A DNA stretch of 64,000 nt from positions 1 through 64,000 of the forward strand of contig DF237222.1 of the NCBI GenBank assembly GCA_000708835.1. The letters are read 5' to 3'. This document shows positions 24,301-34,800 of the stretch, in pieces (within the stretch, counting starts at the first letter, position 1; each line of letters opens with the position of its first letter). A model generated the notes under the pieces. The model worked only from the letters and a program-made list of their open reading frames with translations, was not told the origin of the DNA and did no database searches. Position numbers and translations under genes: made by a program. Origin of the DNA: Klebsormidium nitens (lineage: Eukaryota > Streptophyta > Klebsormidiophyceae > Klebsormidiales > Klebsormidiaceae).

Positions 24301-27300
24301 GGTCGTCTTAAGGGTACTTGAGGCGGACAGCGCATCCAAAGGGGATCCCCCTGGCGAGAGCGCCCCAGTGGGGGATCCCCCGGGCAAGGGGCGAGCTGGG
24401 GCCTTCCGGGAAAACCGGAATGTGCGGCTGGACAACGGAACGGCCCTCAGAAGTGGCGTTGAGACATTAGAGGTTGATTCAGAGGAAGAAAGGGGCAGTT
24501 ATGTTGAGCGGAGACAGGACAAGGGTTTGGTGCAGGGAAGTGGGGGAGGGGGTCGGACGATGGGGGAAAAGGGCGCTGCGTATCACGGGCGCACCATTGA
24601 TGCGAGGAGTCGAGCGCACGGCTCGGGAGTCGACGTGCAAACGGACGGTCCAGATGCCACGCTAGCTCGATCGGACGGTTCGCGGGTTGGCAGTCAGACG
24701 GACGGTCGGAACGCTGAGCTCGCTGACGAGACTCACAAACGATGCGGGGCCTGCTCTGCGGAAAACAGCGGCGATCCGCAGAGCACCGATGAGAGCCATC
24801 GGCAGCTTCGGTTGCAAGAAGGTCGTTCGCGTCACCTCCCGGAAGAAAGCAGGCGAACTCTGACGTCAGCCGAAGTCGAGCGTCAACACAGTAACAAGGC
24901 TCCTGTCACAGAACCGACGGCCGAAAGGGAGAGGTCCACATCGCCCGCTCGTTCCTCCGAGTCTAGTCGCGCAAGGCAAGATCCGCTTCCCCTGAAGGCC
25001 GACGTCAGCAGCGGGATGCAGTCCAAGGCTGACGTCAGAAACGGGGTGCAGTCGAAAGCTGACGTAAGAAGGGCGCTGCAGCGGTGCCTGCGGTGGGGGG
25101 CAAAATGGCCCGCGGATTGGCCCCCCCCACCGGCGCCGGATGCCGTAACGTACAACGTTCTGATCGGGGCATCGGACGGATGGCGCACCGCCGTCGAGCT
25201 GCTAGAGGGCATGAAAGCGGACGGAGTAGCGCCGACGCAGATCACTTACAACTCTGTGAGTTTGGCTGGAGCCCGTATCCTGACTTCTTCCTGACTTTGT
25301 TGCCAGCTTCAGCAGGTCGTGCGACTTCTTTCCGGGTCTGGTCTTCTTCTTGAGGATTTGGGAGTGCTTTGCATCCATTCTGATAAGAGGGGTGACGCTG
25401 GCACATATGAGTCAGTAACCGGTCATTCCCGTGCGCTTGATCTCATTGTGGAGTTGTTTCTGTTTCACTCTGCACTTGCGCTAGATTCTGGGTTGCGATC
25501 GTATGTGCGGGAAGATCTGTTGGTCGATCTCCGGGTCTGCCTGTCCAGTATCTGGTTCCGAAAGGTTCTGGAGATGCAAACGCTTGTACCTGCGGTCATG
25601 GATCGACATGGATCGACATGACATGCACTTTCTATCACGGGGTTGTGTTTCGAATACCTTAAATTTGAAGGGCATAGACCTCGATTCATCGGTCTGCGCT
25701 TCTGAAAACTCCACCGATCTGAATACCCGGTCAAGGTCCGAACACTGCTCAAGAATTCAACTCGATGCAGCTTGCTTAGTTGGCGCCGTAACAAGAGTGC
25801 CTAATGTATCTTCGTCTGCGCCTAGGGAACAGTTTGTTTGTCACGTTAAACTTGCAGTCTACGTCAAAAGTCAGAAGGTTGCACCCTCCTCCATCCAGAC
25901 TCCGCTTTTTGACAACGAACACGATTACAGCGGCTCCTAGACGCTGAAGGTTCGCAAAAACTTCGAAGCCCAGAGCTCATAACAGCCGTTCCCTTTCTTC
26001 CTCGCCAGAGTAGCAACAATAATTAGCCGTTTCGCACCGCCCTTCGGACTGTTTGCAGGTGCTGACGTCGTGCTCGCGCGCCGGCGAATGGGTGCAGTGC
26101 ATGGTCTGCTGGATCGCCCTGCAGGCTGCACGCCTCCCACGAATCGACTTTGCGCTCTCTTGCCTGTGCGGGCTCTCGGCATACTTCGGCCATTGGCTGA
26201 CGTCAGAGCTTGAACCCCTCCAGGTGCTGACGTCATGCTCACCTGCGGGCGAATGGGAGCGCTGCGGAAAGTGCCGGAACGCCTGCGAGTTGCGCGCCTC
26301 TCGCAGGCGAAGCGACTTTGCGCTCTCTTGCGTGATGCGGGCTCTTGGCATACTTCGGCCACCAGCTGACGTCACAGTCTGGACCCCTGCAGGTGCTGAC
26401 GTCATGCTCGCGTGCTGGCGAATGGGAGCGCTGCATGGATTTCTGGAACGCCTTGCAGGCTGCGCGCCTCCCCCGAAACGACTTTGCGCTCTCTTGCATC
26501 GTGCGGGCTCTTGGCGCGGCCCACTGGTGGGAACAGGCGGTCGAGATGGTGAAAGCGGCCAAGAAGGGGTCCTTTGGGAGGGACTGCAAACTGTCTGTGA
26601 GTGAAAATTCTTTCCCTGTTGGACGCTCATAAGGTGGTTGCCAAAGTTTGCTAATCCATGATGCTAAGTTGTTGAGAGCTGTTTTCGGTGGTCGAGATGG
26701 TGAAAGCGGCCGAGAAGGGCGGCTTTGGGATGGACTGCAAACTGGCTGTGAGTGCAGATGCACCGACCCATTCCAGTTCGACGCTGAGAAACCCTGCTTA
26801 AAGAGAGTGCAACTTCGTCGTCCTGGTTGATGACTGGATGATGATTCTGTTTCTTTTGCGCCCTGGCTTTGCTTTGGTTCGCGTTCCGCAGGTCCCTTGA
26901 ACCCAGCACTCTGAAAAGCTTATATCCCTTGCGTGATCAGCGGAAGTCGACATAACACCCTAGTATCGCAAAGTCCCAAAATCGATGATTCCGATGATAG
27001 ATCTCACGCCTAAACTCAAAGCTCTGCTTTCAGGTCCAAACGTGCACGATGGCCATCTCTGCATGCGCTCAGAGTAGGCAGCGGCAAGCGGCCGTTGCGC
27101 TCCTCCGGTGGATGCAGAAAGAGGGCCTCAAGCCGGACGTGGGCTCCTATAACGCCGTCATGCAAGCGTGTATCCAGGCGGAAGACTTAGACGAGGTCAG
27201 GGAAGCTACTCCGATAACTCTCCCGTGACTTTAAAGGCATGTTACTTCAGATAGGAACAGGTAGGGTTAAGCTGGTGATTAGGGTGGGTCCGTGGGCAGA

Positions 27301-30300
27301 GCGCACAGATTCTGAGTTGGGGCTATTACTCCAAGCACCCGGGTATATAAAATTGTGGGTCAAACGCCTGTTATTTCACATGAGAGTTACGAAATATCCA
27401 AGCCTTGCGTTTCGTGCGTCTCTTATTTTACGTGGCTCGTCCTTTCTGCCAGCTGGCGCTGCTTCCTGCGGATCTTCCTTCTGATAGGCTAAGTAATATA
27501 AGAGCTCGTCTGTTGAAACCCTCGCGGTTGCCTATGTTGGAACAATGTACCCAAGTCACGTGAAGGAAGATTTGGAAAAGCCACTTGTTTGAAAACGATG
27601 CTCTTAACATATCAAACAGCAAATAATGGATCTTAAGAACATGTAGTCGAAACGCTGTTCACAAGCGCAAGAGGTGTGAGATTAACACGCTTTTGAGAGG
27701 TAATCGAAGTGACATCATTGCGTGCGAACAAACCATATGGGCTTATACACTGAAGCTGAATTCAAGGAATAGCCAGAGGTGATAAGAACCGGAAATCACT
27801 CACCGTTCGCGGAAACCCCTTTTCTGCTCCCCAACGCTCAGGGTTTTCCTTAAAGACAAATTGGTCACAAGCTGTTCTGCTTTATCCGCACCAATGGGGG
27901 GGCCCCTTTCCTTCGTTTTCCGCAGGCTCTCCCGTTCTTCCACAGGGATTCGCGCGCTCTCAGGTTCTTTGGAAAAAATCGCGGTCCTTTAACCAAGAAG
28001 TCGAAACTAGAGAGTTATCTACACCATCTCGAGAAAGGGAAAAAACCAGGCCTAACCCACTTCAATCTCAGTCTCTCTCAGAATCTCCAGAAACGCGCTC
28101 AAGTACCTTCCCGAGATAATTGTAAGCCGTTGTCAGAACAGAAGCCGCACTCCTACGATCAATTGCACAACTTTGGGGATAAGCCGTTGAAAGACCGCTA
28201 GCTTTCTGCAGGCTCTCCAGTTCTTCCAGGAACTTTTGCGCGCGCGCCTGCGCCCCGACTCGCACTCCCAGACTTTGTACATACACGTTCTGGCGCTCTG
28301 CGGACGCTTCACCGACGCTCTGGACGCTTTCTGGGGCTTTCGGACGCGGCTCGGAGTGCCGAACATAGTCACGTATAATGCGGCCATTGTCGCCTGCGGG
28401 AAGGGACTCATGTGGATGGACGCCTTCAAAGTAAGTGCCATCGTTATGGTTAGGGCCTCTAACCACCTGGTTTCGCGGCGGCCCCTTCGCAGCATGTCTC
28501 GGCCTTCGCGTCGCCGAAACTCAATCACGTGATACAGTATACTGCGTTCAGCGACACGGATAGTGGCATACGGGCTATCTGGTCGCCGGGGCGTTGCGGC
28601 TCACACGATTTCCCCATAAGGAAAGTTGGGTTGGGGGCTTGTGAGGTGGGTAGGGGGTTTGGGAAGACGTTGGAGAGGCATAAGTCTGCAGGATCGGGTC
28701 GGTCGTTGAGAGTGCTTTCCAAAGCCGCCTTTTTGAGTCGTCAAAGGAGGAAGGAACGCCTCCTTTGTGCGATGGTGTAGTCCACAAGGGGCGAGAAGCC
28801 TTAAGGCTAACGAGAGCGGTGATGCTGAGGACCTCCCCTGATTTCCCTTCTTTGTCACGGTCGTTCTGCCTCCTCCTCTTTTTGCTTCCTTCGCCGCCCC
28901 TGACACCCCAGTTTCATTCGTTCAAGGAGTTGTGCACCCACTTCGTCATCAGCTTAGATCACTGATGCGGCACACCGTTGATACCATCCATGGCACCCAA
29001 ATGGCACCGAATCTCCTCAACAGGTGTTCCAAGACCTAGACGCCAGCGGGTGTGCTCCGAACGTGACGACATACGAGGCGCTGATCAAGGCGCTGAGCGA
29101 CAGCGGCGAGCTAGAGAAGGCGATGGCGGTCTTCCAGTCGATGGGCGCACGAGGAGTCAAACCGCAGGTAATGTGACCCCTGAACTTGAACCGGTCTACT
29201 GACGTGTATCAACGGACGGGCGACGTCTCGGCGGCAAACAATGTTCATTCTAGGTTCTTCAACTGATTTGCTATATCTGCGGGCTTTCCGAGTCTGAGAA
29301 TCCAAGTGACATTTGGTTCCGAGTGGGGGTCCTTGAACAAAGAGCGTCCGCTGGTTGGTCCAACTTCGGCGACCGGGAAGCAGGTAGACGACCGTTGCAG
29401 TCGCCGGTTGTGGTTTAGGCCAGAATATTTTGCGCAGTTTTGAGTGCGCCATCGCTCCAAAAGCTTCTGTTCCGGACGCTCTCTTCAACCCGCTGTCTGA
29501 CCGGCATGGTTAACAACATGCGGCACGGCCACGTCGAGCACGGCATGTGGGAGGGCGCACGCCCTTCCCATTAGCCGTTTCGAAACCAATTTTTACCTGC
29601 TTTCCTTACCCCAGATTCGCGCATTCAACAATGACTGTACTGTTACGCCAAGGTCGGCGCTTAGAGATATGGCTCGTTTTTACTGCTAATCAACTCGACA
29701 CTAATCCCATACCCTGCTTAACCCCAGGTTCGCGCTTTCAACAACCTGTTGGACGGCTACGCCGAGCTCGGCGCGTGGGAGGACGCGCGCGCCATCTTCG
29801 ACTCGATGCAGCGCTTCGGGGTGCGCCCCGATGTCGTCAGCCACAACATCCTCATCCGGGCCTACTGGCGGGGGGGCCAATTCGCGTCCGCCGTCAGCTG
29901 TTTCGCCAGCATGCTGGAGGGTGACGTCACCTGCCCCCCGGATGACTTCACCTACCGGGGGGTGCTGACGGCGTGCGACCTGGGGGGCTTGGGCGCAGAG
30001 GCGCTCTGGGCGCTCGAGCAGATGGAAATCTTAGGGGGATCCCCCTCCGCTTTCCACTACGGGCGGGCTCTGGTGGCCTGTGCGAAGGGCGGAACTTGGG
30101 CGGATGTTGAGGAACTGTACCAATATATGCGGGGGGAGGCTATGGAGATCGAAGCGTCGGTCTACATGGCGATGTTAGCCCGGTTAGAGGTCGAGGGGAA
30201 CACCGGGCGTGCTAGGGGGGTGTTGGCCGAGTGGCGGGAGTCGGTATCCGACTACGAGATTGGGGTCGGGGGGTATAACTTGGTGCTCGGGGCGTATGCC

Positions 30301-30474
30301 AGTGCCGGGGACTGGCGGGAAGCGTTGGCGTGGAAGGAGGTAATGGAGGCCCGGGGGATCACCCCGAGCGTGACGACGTACAGTATGTTGGTCGGGGTGC
30401 TGGAGAAGAGTGGGCGGTGGCAGGAGGCGATGGCGGTGTATGGGGAGATGCCCATGAAGGGGGGCGTTCTCTAG
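21350..30474 (+). CDS. pentatricopeptide repeat (PPR) protein, P-class, with long insertion
   Basis: Proposed exons: 21350-21904, 22374-22493, 22943-25255, 26393-26596, 27034-27195, 28212-28430, 29024-29167 and 29728-30474, all phase 0, giving 1487 aa. The N-terminus (MAAIDRAGQKVHKVASCR..., Arg/Ser-rich) is compatible with an organelle transit peptide. PPR motifs begin near residue 245 (e.g. PPPDVWCYSEVLKALASAED). They are interrupted by a hydrophilic insertion of about 600 residues (350-950) rich in Gly, Glu, Ser and Arg, then resume at PDAVTYNVLIGASD and continue through the last exon to about ten or more motifs. No E, DYW or SMR domain is evident. P-class PPR proteins bind organellar RNA sequence-specifically to stabilise, process or activate it; the target is unknown. 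Exon 1 and exon 2 assignment is less certain than exons 3-8. Three introns contain duplicated exon edges. Confidence 0.88.
26040..26600 (+). repeat. three tandem copies of PPR exon 4 acceptor side
   Basis: AG|GTGCTGACGTC starts occur at 26059, 26224 and 26393, with spacings of 165 and 169 bp. Each copy encodes the start of a PPR motif (VLTSCSRAGEW..., then FALSC) over about 120-130 bp. The third copy continues into a complete exon ending at a GTGAGT donor and keeps the reading frame, so I take it as the true exon. Copies 1 and 2 drift out of frame through small indels downstream. Confidence 0.85.
26689..26755 (+). repeat. donor-side copy of PPR exon 4
   Basis: The last 60 bp of exon 4, encoding VEMVKAAKKGSFGRDCKLS followed by GTGAGTG at 26597, are repeated at about 26689-26747 with the same donor at 26748. 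The offset is 151 bp. The copy is close to 90 percent identical and still in frame (VEMVKAAEKGGFGMDCKLA). Confidence 0.85.
27915..28260 (+). repeat. acceptor-edge copies before PPR exon 6
   Basis: The true exon 6 starts at 28212 (CTGCAG|GCTCTCCAGTTC). A clear copy starts at about 27925 (CCGCAG|GCTCTCCCGTTC, followed by a GCGCGCTC run) and a more decayed one at about 28082 (CTCAG|AATCTCCAG...ACGCGCTC). Spacings are about 157 and 130 bp. Confidence 0.65.
29505..29790 (+). repeat. edge copies before the last PPR exon
   Basis: The true last exon starts at 29728 (CCCCAG|GTTCGCGCTTTCAACAAC). A copy of its acceptor edge lies at about 29615 (CCCCAG|ATTCGCGCATTCAACAA). A further copy of its interior lies at about 29511-29573, reading AACAACATG...TGTGGGAGGGCGCACG against AACAACCTG...CGTGGGAGGACGCGCG in the true exon. 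Offsets are about 113 bp and twice that. Confidence 0.75.
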
Positions 30475-31885
30475 GAAGGAGGATGTAGCGCAGAATAGAT
30501 GGGGAGCTACGTAATCGAACTGAAATTATTCTTGTTCTTATTCGCTAGAACTTAGTCAATTTTTGGTCAAGAGTCCCACCGGAAAAATCTCTTGGGAAAT
30601 GTATATAGACCTGGTGGGGCGCAGTGCGATGCAAACCACGCAAGTCAAGATCATCATTGAAGAAAGCGACTCGCAGTAAAGACGTTTCCTCCGTTGTCCT
30701 GCTCGGTCAACATTAGCTAGTCACAGTCATCGAATCATCGAATGGCCGTCACGTCACGTGATTGTCGAAGGCACGCAAACGGCGGCGTGTCCCGTCGATA
30801 CATGGCCGGGCCGCAGGCCCATTAGCGCATCAGCTGCATGGATGGGATTTGCTACGATGCATTTACGTGCATCTAGGCACATGCAGCTCCGCCGCCATTA
30901 GTCAATTAGTGTGACAGCATGTTGCAGAGTGATCAGTGTCTAATCTGGAATGATCGCATGCGGCATTGCGGCTGTACCAATCCGGCCCGCCCTACAAACT
31001 TGGGCCGCGCGGGGACTGCATACATATGACAATTAATTGCACATGTATGATACCCAACCGTCAGCTGATCGAGCCTGAGAGTCATATGCCAGTAGTTATA
31101 CTTGATCGTTTGCATGATATCACGAGTCGCGTGCCCCACTCTGCAGCATGTACGTATGCAGAAACGTAATCAATTAACATAACATAACTTTCTGCATGCA
31201 GAACATCGTTGCTAAGGGTTTTGGATGTTATGTTGCGGGCCATGGGATCCGACACAACTACGGCCCTAATCTCCTGCCAAGCGTTAAGCCTTCAGATGAA
31301 ATTACATTTGCTGTGTTACAGATGAGATAGCGCTCCCCTAGCGCTCCCATATGGGAGTTTGAAGCAATGCCGTATACGGGCCCTACTTTTTATACTGATA
31401 GTCTTGCAACGGTGTCGAGCCTCTGATCTTGGGGGATTCTAGCTACAAAATCAGCATGGTTATGACCTATGGTACAAATTTTATCAACTCCCACAACGAA
31501 GGATGACCTTTAAGGGCATTTCTATTATGGATAAGTCGGTGGCCGGTTGCAAAACAGATTGCAACCTAAAACGTATAAGTACTACTACTGAATAGTAAAT
31601 GTCTGGAATTTGCATTCAACTGTACTATGTGTATATACGGAGCCACTTTCAGTCTTAAAATAGTCTCAATATACAAGTGGGTGGATAAAGCTTATAATCT
31701 TTTGTATATATTTCAAGTAGTCGCTCACGCAAAGTGGGGCCAGTCACGGGCCTTCGACCGGCCCCCTGCAGCTCTGATGCGCCTGAGCCTCAAGCCCGGG
31801 GAACGGAAACCACTGAAATTCTCGAGCCCGGGGAATCGTAAACCAAAAGGTTTTCGAGCCCGGGGAAGGACGAACCGAGCGGTTT
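30475..31885. other. convergent intergenic region, no gene seen
   Basis: This lies between the 3' ends of the PPR gene and the minus-strand alpha-dioxygenase gene. It is relatively AT-rich and I see no exon. It must hold both 3' UTRs and polyadenylation sites, which I cannot place. Confidence 0.5.
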
Positions 31886-31888
31886 TCA
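31792..31888. repeat. 32-bp tandem repeat, 3 copies
   Basis: Units beginning (A/G)AGCCCGGGGAA start at about 31792, 31824 and 31856, an exact 32-bp period. Each continues into a diverged AAACCAnnnnnTTTTC segment. The array abuts the stop codon of the alpha-dioxygenase gene (complement of 31886-31888) and so lies in its 3' UTR. Confidence 0.8.
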
Positions 31889-34800
31889 AGTGGTGATCGG
31901 CCCCCCGTCGCTGCTCGGGAACTGGATGAGCTGCGGCAGCCAGCTCGTCTTGGGCGGGACCGCATCCCACGTGTTGAAACCGCTGATGCCCTTGGAGGCC
32001 AAAAAGGCGGAGTACAAGTCTGCAGAGAAAGCCGGCAAATAAGGATGAAAAGTTTGCTCATTGATCGAGTCTTGTTAGGTAATGCTCTAGCAGATGAAAG
32101 CCGATTAAGCAAAGGTGGTGAAATGCCCTTGGGGGTCAGGAAGGCGGAGTGCATGTCTGCAGAGGAAAAGCGGCGCCTACGGAGTGAGAAGTTGCTATCG
32201 AACGAGCTTGTTTAACCTCTGGTTAATTGGTCTTCTAACAGATAAAAGCCGGTTTCTCAAGGAGGCCGGTCAGGAAGGCGGAGTGCCTGTCTGCAGAGGC
32301 AACCGGCGACTACGGAGCTTGTAAAATGTTTGCTAGCGATCGTGGTTCTTTAACCTCTGATTAGGCGATGCTCTGCCAGATTAAAGCCGGAAAACGAAGC
32401 ATGGTATTGTGACCCTGGAGACAAAGAGGGCGGAGTGCATGTCTGCAGAGTAGGTAAGGGTGCGGAGCGCGTATGTATATCGGTTTGTGTGTTTGTTGCA
32501 CCCTTGTTGCACCCTTGTTGGCATTTCAAAAAACGGGCACTTGTCCCGGCTAGGTTCTGATCTATCCCGGGGGTTGTTGTCACTGGACCTCGAAGTCATC
32601 CTATACTGGATCTATGAGATCTTTTCCCCTGAAAGGCCAGTGTAGTACAAGCTAGGCAAGTGAATTCGTGATGAAACAAATAAAAAATAAAGGCGACTAA
32701 CCTGGGTAGTGCCTCTTGAGGAGGTCCGCTATTCCCTCGGTGGACCGCACCCGCTCAAAGCCCTCGGGGGTGTACACCTCAGGCCGGAAGTCGGACGTGA
32801 AGAACCGGTCCGCTTCCAGGCGCCTGGAGACACAAAGATGATGGCGTCAGCATGACGTCTCAAGCCGTCACCGGATCGCTGGCCGGGAAAGTAGCAGCGG
32901 GAGCTGTGAGACGACGTGAGCTTACGACAGCACGTTGAGAAGATACCGGATACGTTTTTTTACGGTTCTCTCGAGCCGCCTTTACACGATCCAAAGGCGT
33001 TAGTGCGACTTTTCAAATCGTGTTCTCCCTTCTTGAAGAGGAATTTGCCAGCGGTGAAAGACGAGCTGGGAGTTGCGATGCGCCGACTATCTCAACCCAG
33101 GGGTTTCGCCAAGCGTATTAAGACATGCTTGCCTTAGTCGGGAAGGTAAAAATGACGAAGATTAATGCCACGGATAAGTCAGCGGAAGAACGCTTGGGTC
33201 AGGCTTGGTAACCACTCGAGGTTTAGCTCCTAACCTGCTGGCCATGATGATGAAGATGTAGAAAGCGGTCTCGCTGATGGCGAAGCCCGGTATGAATCGC
33301 TCCGCCTGCATGCCCACCAGCAGGTCCAGCTTCTCGACGTCGTCTCCGTAGACCGACTGCACCGGAACCGGAACGGCTCAGCGGAAACGGAAAGGTTGTG
33401 AAGTGAACCTTTTGTTAGAACTACGAGTAACTCCGGCTTCTTTACGCCGCTTCCGTTTCAATGTTGCACGGAACCGGAGCAATCGGATGGCACCGGAAGG
33501 GCGTTTTAAGGGCTGGCCGTTACCATGTCCCCGTCGCAGTGCCAGCTGCGTCCTCGTCGTTTGCAGTCCCTTAAAAGCACAGCAACTTTCGGACGAGCCG
33601 AGCGAATCTGGGCTCTCGAATCATTGTTGATCAGGGCAATCGCGAACCGCTTCACCGCAAGGACTGAATGCTCATAGGACTTCGGAGAAGTAAAAACAGT
33701 TGTTGCAATGCGCATTCAGGGACTACTAAGAATGCTCAATTGAGCTGATCTCAAACTATTCGCCATCACACAACCAATTTTGGTTGCTCTATGGCGTTAG
33801 AACCACGGCGGCAGCGGCGAAAATTTTCCTATCGCCCTACGGACCAGAGGCGTCCTTCCCCTCTTTCCCTATCCAATCACATGCATATTCGCCGCTCGTT
33901 CACCTCCGTTCAGGATCTTCCACGTGTCAGCTCTGCATTCTCAAAGGAAAGAGCGCCGAGATAATGCGATTACACGCTCACCCGCAGCTTGCTTTGGGTC
34001 TCTGTGTCGTCCGGGCCCGTCAGGTCCGCCCACGTTTTGATGGGCGCCGCGTGCAGCTGGCGCCGGAAGTTGTTGTACCGGGGCACGTTCCGCTCGCGGT
34101 CGCGCCAGACTGCAGCGGAACGAGCGGAAAGTAGGTCCTCCTCAGAAGGCGGACGCGTAAGGCTTGACGTCACACGCGACAGCGGAACAAGCTTCTCGGA
34201 CACAAAGAATCTAGTGTCAGCGGCTTTCAGGTCATGTGAGCGCATTGGCTCATTAATTCCGTCAGAAGCAACCAAAGCTCCGGTTGGCAAGGGAAGGTAT
34301 GGTGCAACCGATCTCAACGCCAAATTCTAGTCCTCTGTGGAACAGTTCAATTCTCCCGGGAGTCAGATACACTCGGCGGCGAGGGGCGGAAGGAGGTCGG
34401 AAACCATAAAGGCAACGAAATGCAGCACCTGAACCCTCAAACAAAAGAGATTCTGCGCACTCAAAAGCGTTAAGCCCTGATCTCCCCAACCCCTCACTCT
34501 CGAGCGCAGCCATATCAACGTGGTCGCCACGCGGCGTGCCATCGACGTTCTCCGGCGCGATGTCGCGCATAAAGTTGGGGTAGTTGTTCAGGCAGAGCAG
34601 GCCGCACGACTGGAACCCGAGTGACGTCAGCATGACGAGGGGCCCCTCCTCGAGCAGCGTCCGCTCGCCCTGGATGCCGTGCAGGTCCTCCATGGGCACC
34701 TGAAAAGGGGTTTGGGCCTTCGTTAAGGTTTTGCCGCTGACCATGGGGAGAGTTTGGGCCTTCGTTGAGATGTCGCCTTTGTTGAGATGTCGCCGTTAAC

